From assembly GCA_949293815.1 (NCBI GenBank), contig CASFEZ010000009.1, forward strand, positions 1 to 60,680: a stretch of DNA of 60,680 bases, given 5' to 3'. Below the pieces are notes generated by a model that was not told the DNA's origin, ran no database searches, and saw only the letters and a list, made by a program, of their open reading frames with translations. This document shows, piece after piece, positions 51,168-59,892 of this stretch. Position numbers and translations under genes: made by a program. The first letter of the stretch is position 1, and each line of letters opens with the position of its first letter. Source of the stretch: an uncultured Eubacteriales bacterium (GTDB lineage: Bacteria; Bacillota; Clostridia; Oscillospirales; Acutalibacteraceae).

Positions 51168-52276
51168 GATTTATTTTCATCCTGCGCTTTTTTATCCGCC
51201 GAATCCTCCGGTTTCTTCTCACCGATGTCGCGGGGTAAATCCGGATGCGCGGCAAAAAAGACTTCGTCCAACTCTTTCTGCGTTGCCGCAGCACCATTCA
51301 GCGCCGCTTTTAAGGAGGCAATACCCACTTCAATAATCTTATCATCCGGCTCGTTGGTGGTCAAGTGCTGCATCCAAAGGCCGGGGGCGGAAAAGATTTT
51401 GACGAACCAATTGGTATGTCTGCCCGCATAGCGCAAAAATTCGTAACTGATGCCCGTTACAATCGGCAGCACCACAAAAATCTTAACCAGCGACCAGACC
51501 AGCGGGATACTGTCGATTTCGGGGAACAGAATACACAAAAGAGAGGAAACGATAATATTGATAAACAAGATAATAAAGATAAAACTGGTGCCGCAGCGCG
51601 GATGGAAGCGCTTATATTTTTTTACATTTTCCACGGTCAGTTCTTCGCCCGCTTCATAGCAGAAAATGGTCTTGTGCTCCGCGCCGTGATATTGGAAAGT
51701 ACGCTTAATGTCCTTTTGCCGGGAAACGATAAACATATAAAGCACGAAGATGGCAATACGCATAATGCCTTCCAGCAGCGAGTGCAGCTCATATTTCGCC
51801 AGAACACCGGAGCAAACATATTTATCGAACAAATCCACCAGCTGAATCGGCGCCCAAACAAATAGAAACACACAAAAGACCATGGCGATAACCATTGCCA
51901 CAGCGGAGATAACGCCCATCAGCTTCGGTCCCATATGGTCGGTCAGCCAGCGGTCCAATTTCGACATTTCCTCTTCCGGCACATCCACGTCCATGCTGCC
52001 GGACAGGTCAGCAGATTCCATCAGGCATTTATAACCGAAAATCATAGATTCCACATAGTTGACAACACCGCGAATCATCGGCCAGCCGAAAAATTTATAG
52101 CGGTCGCGGATATGCTGAAAAGTCTTGTCACGCACCAAAATCCGACCGCTGACATGGCGCACCGCCAGCGCGGAGCCACCCGGGCTGTTCATCATAACAC
52201 CCTCTAAAAGCGCCTGGCCGCCGACTTTGCCGAGATTGGATTCAGCTTGCTTGTTTTTTTTATCTGACATACTCAT
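51164..52276 (-). CDS. yqhQ: DUF1385 family membrane protein (YqhQ-like)
   Basis: A 370-residue polytopic membrane protein of the YqhQ/DUF1385 family. Features are GGQALLEGVMMNSP, a helix-rich centre, FQYHGAEHKTIFCYEAGEEL with conserved His and Glu suggesting metal binding, FHPRCGTSFIF and the C-terminal GLWMQHLTTNEPDD. The family is often called a predicted metal-dependent enzyme but has no proven activity. It lies between the kinase gene and prmC with 4-bp overlaps on both sides. Confidence 0.9.
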   Translation of the reverse strand: MSMSDKKNKQAESNLGKVGGQALLEGVMMNSPGGSALAVRHVSGRILVRDKTFQHIRDRYKFFGWPMIRGVVNYVESMIFGYKCLMESADLSGSMDVDVPEEEMSKLDRWLTDHMGPKLMGVISAVAMVIAMVFCVFLFVWAPIQLVDLFDKYVCSGVLAKYELHSLLEGIMRIAIFVLYMFIVSRQKDIKRTFQYHGAEHKTIFCYEAGEELTVENVKKYKRFHPRCGTSFIFIILFINIIVSSLLCILFPEIDSIPLVWSLVKIFVVLPIVTGISYEFLRYAGRHTNWFVKIFSAPGLWMQHLTTNEPDDKIIEVGIASLKAALNGAAATQKELDEVFFAAHPDLPRDIGEKKPEDSADKKAQDENKS

Positions 52277-53724
52277 TTCCCTTCCTGTTTGCGTGCAGCC
52301 AGCGGCAGTAAAATTTCCACCGTGGTGCCGATTTCCGGCTCGCTGTACAGATTCAGCGAACCGTTATGCAGACGAACCAGCTCATCGCAGACCGCCAGCC
52401 CGATGCCGGAGCCTTTAACGGAGATATTCGCCTTATAAAATTTCTCTTTGACATGAGGCAAATCCTCTTTTGAAATACCGCAGCCGTTATCGCTGACAAC
52501 GACCTTAAAATACCCGCGGCTGACAGAGGCGTTTACCGTAACCAGCGCGTCCTGCTTATCAGAATACTTAAAAGCATTGTCTATGACATTCACAAAAATC
52601 TGCTGCAAACGCACCGGGTCGGCCAGCAGCATGGCAACCTGTTCGGCGGGAATTTCATAGCGAAAATCGATGCCTTCCCGGCTCGCCCGTTCAGAAAAAA
52701 CCAATGCTGTTTCCTCCAGTTCTGCGAAACCGTCCACCCGGCGCAGCTTGAGCGACAGACGGCCGTTCTCCATTTTGGAAAAGTCCAGCAAATCCTCTAC
52801 CATTGTGTTCAAACGCTGTGTTTCACTTAAAATAATATCTACACCGGTTTTTACCGTTTCCGGATCGGCGTTTTGTATGGTTTCCCCCCAGCCTTTTATA
52901 GCGGTGAGCGGCGTGCGAAGTTCATGAGAAACGGTTGAAATAAAATCATTTTTCATCCGGTCGGACTCGCCCATCGCCTGTGCCATTTCGTTGAAGGTAT
53001 GGCACAGCTCGCCGATTTCATCACTGTCGGAATACTTTTCGATTTTTGCGGAATAGTCGCCTTTTGCTAAAATTTTAGCCTTTTCATTGATTTCCTTTAC
53101 GGGATTCACGATAGACCGGATAAAAAACGCGCCGGAAAACGCAACCAGCAGCATCGCGACCGCCGCCGCGGCAAACAGATAGAATAAAACCACATAAAAC
53201 TGCGCGTCGATATCCTGCAAGGAAGCAATATATCTTAACGCGCCGGATCTGCCGCTGCTGTCAGCAGGCAAAAGCACCGTAATGGCCATAATCTTTTCGC
53301 CGTTGATGTTGCGCCCAATCCACGAGGCGCTGCGGCTCTCGGAAGAAAGCGCCTCCTCATAATCCCGCAGCTGCGTATCATCGACGGAAAAACCGGAGGT
53401 GGACGCCAGCACATTGCCGCTTTTATCAATAACCCAGACTTCCATTAAGTTTTTTTCGGAGAAATTTTCAATATATTCCAGCGCCCGCTGCTCAAACTGT
53501 AAATCCGAAGATTCGGTATACTGCCCGAAAAAGGAATTAACACTGTTGCTGTAAGCGCGATATTCCAGCGTAGAACGAACGGTATCGTAATAGTATTCGT
53601 GAATGGAGAGCGCAACAGAAACAACGGCTATCAGCAATATACCCAATACCACGCAAAAATTATTGGTTATCCAGCGGCGAATAATGCCGCCGCTATGTGT
53701 TTTTTGTTGTTTCAGGGAATCCAT
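52273..53724 (-). CDS. Sensor histidine kinase
   Basis: A 483-residue membrane kinase. Two membrane helices (about 17-40 and 180-205) flank an extracytosolic sensor domain of about 140 residues, followed by HAMP (about 206-258), HisKA with the phospho-His in STVSHELRTPL, and HATPase with VIDNAFKYSD (N box), VSDNGCGISKEDL (G1) and GSGIGLAV (G2). The architecture resembles WalK- and PhoR-type sensors without a PAS domain. Its start overlaps the regulator gene by 13 bp, so the pair is made together. The signal is unknown. Confidence 0.93.
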   Translation of the reverse strand: MDSLKQQKTHSGGIIRRWITNNFCVVLGILLIAVVSVALSIHEYYYDTVRSTLEYRAYSNSVNSFFGQYTESSDLQFEQRALEYIENFSEKNLMEVWVIDKSGNVLASTSGFSVDDTQLRDYEEALSSESRSASWIGRNINGEKIMAITVLLPADSSGRSGALRYIASLQDIDAQFYVVLFYLFAAAAVAMLLVAFSGAFFIRSIVNPVKEINEKAKILAKGDYSAKIEKYSDSDEIGELCHTFNEMAQAMGESDRMKNDFISTVSHELRTPLTAIKGWGETIQNADPETVKTGVDIILSETQRLNTMVEDLLDFSKMENGRLSLKLRRVDGFAELEETALVFSERASREGIDFRYEIPAEQVAMLLADPVRLQQIFVNVIDNAFKYSDKQDALVTVNASVSRGYFKVVVSDNGCGISKEDLPHVKEKFYKANISVKGSGIGLAVCDELVRLHNGSLNLYSEPEIGTTVEILLPLAARKQEGK

Positions 53725-54428
53725 TTATAGCCAAGCCCCCAAACAGTCAGCAAGTGCTTCGGATTGGACGGATCTTTCTCAATTTTCATTCTAAGACGGC
53801 GTACATTGACATCTACGACCTTTTCATCGCCGTAATAATCCTCGCCCCAGGCATAACGCAGAATTTCATCCCGATCCAGCGCCACATTGGGGTTTTTAAA
53901 GAAATATTCCATAATATTAAATTCCATTTGTGTCAGCTCTACAATCTGCCCGCGAAATTCAATATTCCGCCCGCGCAGATGCAGAATAAATTCCCCCAGC
54001 TCAATACGATCATATGAATCGTCGGGCTGCCGCTGCTGCTCCTGTTCACCGCGGCTGACGCTGACCCGGCGATAAATCGCGTCGATGCGCGCCATCAGCT
54101 CCGAAAGGGAAAATGGTTTGGTAATATAGTCGTCGGCGCCCTTGAGCAGCCCCATCACCTTATCCATTTCCTGTGTCTTTGCCGTGAGCATGACAATACC
54201 GAGCGTTTTGCTTTTTTCGCGAAGTGCCGCACAGACCTGCATTCCATCAGCTTTGGGCATCATGATATCCAAAAGCGCAATATCAAAGTTGCCATCGTAA
54301 TCGTCATACAGCTGAAGCGCTTCCGCGCCGTCCGCAGCCGCGACCACATCATAACCGGCTTTCTTTAAGTTAATAATAATAAAATCCCGGATGGATTTTT
54401 CATCTTCCGCCACCAAAATCCTTTTCAA
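53712..54428 (-). CDS. OmpR-family response regulator
   Basis: A 238-residue regulator with a receiver domain (1-120; acidic pocket in AEDEKS, phospho-acceptor Asp in LLDIMMPKADG, Lys in YITKPF) and a winged-helix DNA-binding domain (about 135-236) ending VWGLGYKWIP. It starts at TTG with GGAGGTG 9 nt upstream. Partner of the kinase encoded downstream; the adjacent lipoprotein gene is a candidate member of the same pathway. Confidence 0.94.
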   Translation of the reverse strand: MKRILVAEDEKSIRDFIIINLKKAGYDVVAAADGAEALQLYDDYDGNFDIALLDIMMPKADGMQVCAALREKSKTLGIVMLTAKTQEMDKVMGLLKGADDYITKPFSLSELMARIDAIYRRVSVSRGEQEQQRQPDDSYDRIELGEFILHLRGRNIEFRGQIVELTQMEFNIMEYFFKNPNVALDRDEILRYAWGEDYYGDEKVVDVNVRRLRMKIEKDPSNPKHLLTVWGLGYKWIP

Positions 54429-54445
54429 TCAAAGCACCTCCGCAG

Positions 54446-55786
54446 TCAGATTCTTGTAAAAGCCTGTATCAGATCCGTGATTTGCAGACCGAACGCTTCG
54501 CCTTCATCGGTAATCAACGCCCGATAGATGTATTCAGAATCAGAATAAATAATATCTTCTTCCGACAGCATTTCCGATGGAGGGTCAGCGTCTGCGGCGG
54601 TTCGGTCAATGCAGAACAGCATATGCCCCAGCGCACCGTTTTCAGTCAGAGAATAAAAGCGCAGGCGGTTGAGTTTCAAATCTTTTACCGCAGTAACCCG
54701 CTGTTGCCAATCCTGGGGGATATCAAATCGATAGCCAAAATCGATGTTTTCAATATATTGGTATGCAGGAACCAGGCGGGACGCGGAATACCGGTTCCAA
54801 ACCGTAAGATACAGGCTTTCGGAAACGCCGTTTTCCCGGTCTAATATGCTGCCGCCTGCCAATGGGGCATAGGAAGGGATTTCCACATATCCGTCATTGT
54901 TGATATCGCGGCACAGATGCTCTCCGGAACGAAGCGTCAGCGCAGACACCGCCTGTCCGTCGGCTGTCGCCGCAGACAGCAGCAGCGCCGAGGATGAAAC
55001 CTCTAAAACTTCGGTAATCATATGTGTTTCGCTGACAACGCCGTCAATATAAATACGGCAGAGAGCGCCCTCATAATCATGGCAGATATTCGCGTAGGAA
55101 GTAACAGTGGAATCCAAGCGGATCTCGCTTACCATTTCGATACGCGCCGCCTGTTCTTCATACGCAAACAAGCGCCCGTACGCCAAATAACTATCCCCGG
55201 AGGTTTCAATAACAGAGAGGAAAATTTCATCACTGCCATCACCGTTGACATCCAGCGCATGATAGGCTGTGTACAGCTCGGAGAACATGGAAACAATGCC
55301 GACATCCGGCGCATAGCCGCCATATACGGAAAGATATTGATTATTTTTACTTTCCGGGATTTGCCAGGTTACAATAATTTCATCCCGACCGTTGCCGTCC
55401 ACATCCGCAAAAGTCAGCGAAGAAACATCACTGCCGCTGCCGGCTGTATCGCAAACGGAAAACCACGAACCGTTCTGGTCGGTATCCAGAATATTCATAT
55501 GCACCGTGTCACTGCTTGTCAGCGCATAAAAGGCGATACACTCATTGTTCTGGTCATTATCCAAATCGCGATATACAAAGGCAGCGGCATACTCTCCGGA
55601 GAGCGGGGTTTTTAATATCATATCCTCCCCTACGCTTTGATCCAGCGACTGCTGAACCTGCTGGTTGACCCCCGTGAGCTTCGGTGCGCGAATCAGGCTG
55701 TCAACCGAAACAATGCGCAAAGAGCAGGACGAAAAGGAAAAAAGGACACAGCAAAGAAAGAGCGCCGATAGGAGCTTATTTTTCAT
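54446..55786 (-). CDS. Lipoprotein with FG-GAP/VCBS-like repeats
   Basis: A 446-residue exported lipoprotein. The signal peptide MKNKLLSALFLCCVLFSFSSC ends in a lipobox with Cys21 (the residue count is by eye). The body contains repeated Asp-rich calcium-type loops of the FG-GAP/VCBS kind (DLDNDQNNE, DVDGNGRDE, DVNGDGSDE, DINNDGYVE), which usually build a beta-propeller for binding proteins or sugars. The last 100 residues differ and may form a separate domain. It lies between cdaR and a two-component system with 17-nt gaps, suggesting a role in envelope sensing. Function unknown. Confidence 0.78.
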   Translation of the reverse strand: MKNKLLSALFLCCVLFSFSSCSLRIVSVDSLIRAPKLTGVNQQVQQSLDQSVGEDMILKTPLSGEYAAAFVYRDLDNDQNNECIAFYALTSSDTVHMNILDTDQNGSWFSVCDTAGSGSDVSSLTFADVDGNGRDEIIVTWQIPESKNNQYLSVYGGYAPDVGIVSMFSELYTAYHALDVNGDGSDEIFLSVIETSGDSYLAYGRLFAYEEQAARIEMVSEIRLDSTVTSYANICHDYEGALCRIYIDGVVSETHMITEVLEVSSSALLLSAATADGQAVSALTLRSGEHLCRDINNDGYVEIPSYAPLAGGSILDRENGVSESLYLTVWNRYSASRLVPAYQYIENIDFGYRFDIPQDWQQRVTAVKDLKLNRLRFYSLTENGALGHMLFCIDRTAADADPPSEMLSEEDIIYSDSEYIYRALITDEGEAFGLQITDLIQAFTRI

Positions 55787-55803
55787 TTGCCTCCGTCCTT
55801 TCC

Positions 55804-57177
55804 TTATTCGGCGGCGGTGGTGCTCGCCGCTGTCTCATTTTCAGAAATCGTAACCTCAATGGTATGGCTGCCGACACACCAGCAATCGTTCTGGCTGCGG
55901 ACAAAGAAAGAAACTTCTACCTCCTGCGTGCCGACAGACAAATCCACACCGGTATAATCCACCTCTGCGTAAATACCGGATGCAGTCACATTAGCCAAAG
56001 ATTCCTCCGGTCCGACCACCGCTACGGTGTATGTGTTATTCAGCGAATAAGTCGCTGTATACTCGGCGGGAAGATTGACCGAAGTTACGCCGGAAAGTGT
56101 TACGCTGTATTCACTCCGACTCAGCGCAGAAGCATCAATCGTTACGGTAAACGACTCCAATTCATCATCCAGGAAAAGCGCGTTTTCAATTTCTGAGGTC
56201 GGGAAAGTAAATGTATTAACGCGGTTTTCAATATCCGAAAAATCAATGGAGCCAACCGACAAAGCAGTTGTGGTATCGGCAATATCGGCATTCAGCGCCA
56301 CATCAACGATATCCGGCGAGATGGTATACGCCAGAGGGCTGTCCAAATAGTCTATCGGCGCATGGGTAAAATCAACACGAGCCGGCACCGTAACGATTTT
56401 TTTGACCAGCATGGTCACGGTAACATCCTCAATTGCGCAGGTACAGTAGCTTGGGCTGGTATTATCCGCCGTCAGCATATAAATGTCTGCGGGGGCGGTT
56501 GTTGTAGAGGTCAGCGAAGTTTCATTTTCAACCCGCGCCACCACACGGCGGATTTTATTGACCTCGGTCGTCGGTCCGCTGACGGTAACGGTGCTGACGG
56601 ATAAAATCGATGTATCCAAAACATAGCCGGCGGGCACAGGATCCACGCCATCCGGGAACAGGACATCCGGTTCCAGGGTAAAAACGGCTTCCTTCAGCGT
56701 GTCAAAATAAACGGAAACAGACTCGCGGGACATACTGACTACTTGAACATCCGAATTTGTGTCAAGAATTTCGTACCGCAGTCCCAGTTCTTTTTGTCCG
56801 GCGGTGTCAACATAGTTCACATTGGCAGTTACTCGAATATTATCCGCCGTAAACATATTTTCACTGACCTGATATTTCGGACCGCGGATGGTCACATCCA
56901 CAAAGAACTCCGTTTCGCCGAAAGGCTGCAAACCAAGCCGTTCAGGGGTACTGTCGGTTAAATCGATGGTAACCGGCACATTGGTTATGGTGCGTTCTTC
57001 CACGGGGCTGGCATATACGGACACCAGACACCAGAGCACAAAAGCCAAAACAACGGAACAGCCGAATATAAACCGGTTATTCTCGGCCAGATTTTTCAGC
57101 GACGGTTTCGTCTTCTTCTTTTTTTTCTTCTTCTTGTCTGTTTCCTTCGGATTCGGAAGATTCGTCGTCTGTGGCAT
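55804..57177 (-). CDS. cdaR: CdaR (YbbR-domain) regulator of diadenylate cyclase
   Basis: A 457-residue protein with a cytosolic Lys-rich N-tail (eight Lys in a row at 15-22), one membrane helix (about 37-54) and four or so extracytosolic YbbR beta repeats (for example TITNVPVTIDL, VTVSGPTTEVNKI, VAVVGPEESLANV). CdaR binds CdaA and modulates c-di-AMP synthesis in Firmicutes. The start at 57177 is well supported: GGAGGT lies 8 nt upstream, inside cdaA, so the first 33 codons and the end of cdaA overlap by 101 bp. The family usually starts just after cdaA. Confidence 0.93.
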   Translation of the reverse strand: MPQTTNLPNPKETDKKKKKKKKTKPSLKNLAENNRFIFGCSVVLAFVLWCLVSVYASPVEERTITNVPVTIDLTDSTPERLGLQPFGETEFFVDVTIRGPKYQVSENMFTADNIRVTANVNYVDTAGQKELGLRYEILDTNSDVQVVSMSRESVSVYFDTLKEAVFTLEPDVLFPDGVDPVPAGYVLDTSILSVSTVTVSGPTTEVNKIRRVVARVENETSLTSTTTAPADIYMLTADNTSPSYCTCAIEDVTVTMLVKKIVTVPARVDFTHAPIDYLDSPLAYTISPDIVDVALNADIADTTTALSVGSIDFSDIENRVNTFTFPTSEIENALFLDDELESFTVTIDASALSRSEYSVTLSGVTSVNLPAEYTATYSLNNTYTVAVVGPEESLANVTASGIYAEVDYTGVDLSVGTQEVEVSFFVRSQNDCWCVGSHTIEVTISENETAASTTAAE

Positions 57178-58057
57178 GTGCGGTACCTCCTTTAGAAAAC
57201 AGTTTCTTAAACTTCGTTGAAAGCGTTGACGGCGTCGCGGGTGTGGGAATCAGATATTCTATCAGCATCTGGCGCAGCTCACTGTCGGTAATGCCGCGTT
57301 TTAATACGCCGTCCACCGCAACGGAAATAATGCCGGTTTCCTCACTGGTCACGACCACAACGGCGTCCGAGCTGCGGCTGACTTCCAGCGCGGCGCGGTG
57401 GCGCGTACCCACCTTGTGGTGAACAACAATATCATTTTTCAGCGATACAATGCAGCGGGCGGCAATGATGCGGTCATCCTTTATGATAATTGCGCCGTCA
57501 TGCAAAGCGGCGTTCGGAAAAAAGATACTGCAAAGCATTTCGGTTGTCACTTTGGCGTCAATCGCCACGCCGGAGCGTTCCAGTTCGCCTAAATTGGAGC
57601 GGCGCTGAAAAACCATCAGCGAACCGATCTTATCATGACTCATGGAATCGCAGGCACGAACCGTGGCGTTTATGGCGTCAATCAATGCCTGGTCTTCTTT
57701 CGCCGATGAAAAAGAAAAAATATTCTTAAACCGGCTCTGCCCCATATGCTCCAGCGCCTGACGGATTTCCGTACCGAAAATAATGACAATAATCAATAAC
57801 AGGTCGTTGATCAGGTAATCGAATATCATTTTACTGGTTTCCATACCAGCGACAACGACAATAGCATAAACGATGGTCAGCAGGGCGATACCCTTGATGA
57901 TATGCACAGATTGGGTTTTTCTGAGCTGCACGATTAACGCATAGATAATCACCGCAACCAGCAGAATATCCAATACATCCGATATGGAATCGAAACCGGA
58001 CAAAATATTCTCCGCTTCCGCGAAAAAATTAGAAAGCGTTTCCCTGATTTTATCCAT
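57077..58057 (-). CDS. cdaA: Diadenylate cyclase CdaA
   Basis: A 326-residue membrane enzyme that joins two ATP into c-di-AMP, a signal for potassium, osmotic and wall homeostasis. Three N-terminal helices (about 28-45, 55-70, 80-97) precede the cytosolic DAC domain with the active-site motifs DGA (187-189) and RHR (219-221). The last ~35 residues (from about 292) are a Ser/Glu-rich acidic tail absent from most CdaA proteins (usually near 270-280 aa), and this is the part that overlaps cdaR. glmM, often next to cdaR, is absent. Confidence 0.96.
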   Translation of the reverse strand: MDKIRETLSNFFAEAENILSGFDSISDVLDILLVAVIIYALIVQLRKTQSVHIIKGIALLTIVYAIVVVAGMETSKMIFDYLINDLLLIIVIIFGTEIRQALEHMGQSRFKNIFSFSSAKEDQALIDAINATVRACDSMSHDKIGSLMVFQRRSNLGELERSGVAIDAKVTTEMLCSIFFPNAALHDGAIIIKDDRIIAARCIVSLKNDIVVHHKVGTRHRAALEVSRSSDAVVVVTSEETGIISVAVDGVLKRGITDSELRQMLIEYLIPTPATPSTLSTKFKKLFSKGGTAHATDDESSESEGNRQEEEKKEEDETVAEKSGRE

Positions 58058-58081
58058 CGAATCACCCCTGCTAACAGAATA

Positions 58082-58561
58082 TTACTTGCAAATCAGCGCC
58101 ACAGCGTGTGCGGCGATCCCCTCACCGCGCCCGGTAAACCCGAGCTTTTCCTCGGTGGTCGCTTTTACATTGACCCTCTCGGGCGCTATATGACAAACGG
58201 AAGCGATATTTTGTATCATATCCGGCAAAAAGGCGGCAAGCTTCGGGCGCTGGGCAATGATGGTCGCGTCAATATTGCCAACCGCATAGCCTTTTTCTTC
58301 AAGCAAAGACACAACGAGCGACAGCAGCCGCAAGCTGTCCGCCCCTTCATACGCGGGGTCGGTATCGGGAAAATGCTGCCCGATATCCCCCAAAGCGGCA
58401 GCGCCTAACAGCGCATCGGAAACGGCGTGCAGCAGCACATCCGCATCCGAATGCCCCAAAAGACCTTTTTCATAGGGAATGTGCACACCGCCGAGTATCA
58501 ATTTGCGGTTTTCGGTCAGGCGGTGCACATCATACCCATGTCCAATGCGAAAATCCGTCAC
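58082..58561 (-). CDS. ispF: 2-C-methyl-D-erythritol 2,4-cyclodiphosphate synthase
   Basis: A 159-residue trimeric enzyme of the MEP isoprenoid pathway. Zinc ligands D11 and H13 (GHGYDVHRL) and H45 ([17 protein letters not shown]) and the [12 protein letters not shown] loop are present. It starts at GTG with GAGGG upstream. Its product leads to DMAPP, used by MiaA and for undecaprenyl phosphate. ispD is not adjacent. Confidence 0.96.
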   Translation of the reverse strand: MTDFRIGHGYDVHRLTENRKLILGGVHIPYEKGLLGHSDADVLLHAVSDALLGAAALGDIGQHFPDTDPAYEGADSLRLLSLVVSLLEEKGYAVGNIDATIIAQRPKLAAFLPDMIQNIASVCHIAPERVNVKATTEEKLGFTGRGEGIAAHAVALICK

Positions 58562-58573
58562 GGCTCTGCCCTC

Positions 58574-59830
58574 TTATTCACAGGCGGCCACACGCACGGC
58601 AGCCGTCAAAATCTCGGCGCAGGTTTTCAGCTCCTCTACCGACGGGAAGGTAGGTGCAATACGGATATTGGAATCATCCGGGTCAACCCCGTAAGGATAG
58701 GTTGCGCCCACCGGTGTCAGGGTAAGACCGGCTTCTTTGCACAAAACGCCAACTCGCTTCGCGGATACGCCCTGAAGATACAGGCTGATAAAATAGCCGC
58801 CTTTGGGATTGGTCCAGCGGGCAATGCCCAAACCGCCCAGCTCTTTTTCGAGAATTTCTTCCACCGCCTCAAACTTTGGGCGCATGATGGAGGCGTGGCG
58901 CTTCATCTGCGCATGGATATCGTCCATATTGCGGAAAACGCGGGAATGGCGCAGCTGGTTGAGCTTATCGTAGCTGATCACCTGCACCGTCAGGCGTTTT
59001 TTAATGGCGGCGATGTTGTTGTCCGAAGCGGCCAGCGCTGCAACACCGGCGCCGGGGAAGGTAATTTTAGAGGTAGAGGCAAATTCAATAAAATTGTCCT
59101 CATGCCCGTATTTTTTGGCGGCGGTGAAAATTTCCGCTAACGGCTCCGTCTCGTCATACAAATCATGCACCACATAGGCATTGTCATAAATCACGCGGAA
59201 ATCTTTCGCGGCAGGCTCCATGGCTGCCAGGCGCTCCACCACTTCGGCGGAATATGTAACGCCATCCGGGTTGGAATACTTCGGAACGCAGAACATGCCC
59301 TTGACGCTGGGATCCTTAATGATTTCCTCGACCATATCCATATCCGGTCCATCGGCGCGAATCGGCACATTGACCATTTCAATGCCGAAATGCTCCGCAA
59401 TGGCAAAATGCCGGTCGTAACCGGGCACAACGGCAATAAATTTGACTTTACCCTGCTGCATCCAGGGCTTATCGCCGCAGCCGTGGGTCATGCACTGGGA
59501 AATATAGTCAAACATCAAAGAAAGGCTCGCGTTGCCGCAGGCAATGACATTTTTCTTTTCCACACCCAGCATATGGGCAAACAGCTGGCGGCTCTCGTCA
59601 ATCCCCATAAGTCCGCCGTAGTTGCGGCAGTCGGTGCCGTCCTCGCTCTTATAATGATTTTCATCTACCGAATGATAAAGCGCATCGGAAAATACCAGCT
59701 GCTCCGGACCGGGCTTGCCGCGGGACATATCAATTTTCAGCCCCTGCGCCTTATAGCCCTGATAATCGGCAAGCGCCTTTTGATAAAAAGCGTCTTTCTC
59801 TTCTTGTGTCATTTCACATAACTTTTTCAT
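58574..59830 (-). CDS. Class I aminotransferase, aspartate type (Asp_aminotransf family)
   Basis: A 418-residue PLP-dependent aminotransferase of the divergent aspartate aminotransferase group once confused with MocR C-termini. Key features are DMSRGKPGPEQL, NYGGLMGIDESRQLFA, CVPKYSNPDGVTYS, YDNAYVVHDLY and the PLP Lys in FASTSKITFPGAG. It probably interconverts aspartate and oxaloacetate; the neighbouring asparaginyl-tRNA synthetase suggests an aspartate/asparagine theme, which is only inference. Start ATG at 59830 with GTAGGAG 9 nt upstream. Confidence 0.88.
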   Translation of the reverse strand: MKKLCEMTQEEKDAFYQKALADYQGYKAQGLKIDMSRGKPGPEQLVFSDALYHSVDENHYKSEDGTDCRNYGGLMGIDESRQLFAHMLGVEKKNVIACGNASLSLMFDYISQCMTHGCGDKPWMQQGKVKFIAVVPGYDRHFAIAEHFGIEMVNVPIRADGPDMDMVEEIIKDPSVKGMFCVPKYSNPDGVTYSAEVVERLAAMEPAAKDFRVIYDNAYVVHDLYDETEPLAEIFTAAKKYGHEDNFIEFASTSKITFPGAGVAALAASDNNIAAIKKRLTVQVISYDKLNQLRHSRVFRNMDDIHAQMKRHASIMRPKFEAVEEILEKELGGLGIARWTNPKGGYFISLYLQGVSAKRVGVLCKEAGLTLTPVGATYPYGVDPDDSNIRIAPTFPSVEELKTCAEILTAAVRVAACE

Positions 59831-59856
59831 GGAACATTCTCCTACCTCTATCGATT

Positions 59857-59880
59857 CTCCCGCCAAAATAAAAACGGGAG
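59857..59880. repeat. Small inverted repeat before the aminotransferase gene
   Basis: CTCCCG / CGGGAG (59857-59862, 59875-59880) with a 12-nt AT-rich loop, in the 62-nt gap after asnS. No T-run follows the stem, so a terminator role is unlikely. Confidence 0.35.
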
Positions 59881-59892
59881 TCATAAGCAAAG

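Noticed and set aside
59857-59880. Inverted repeat after asnS as a terminator
   Set aside because: No T-run follows the short 6-bp stem.
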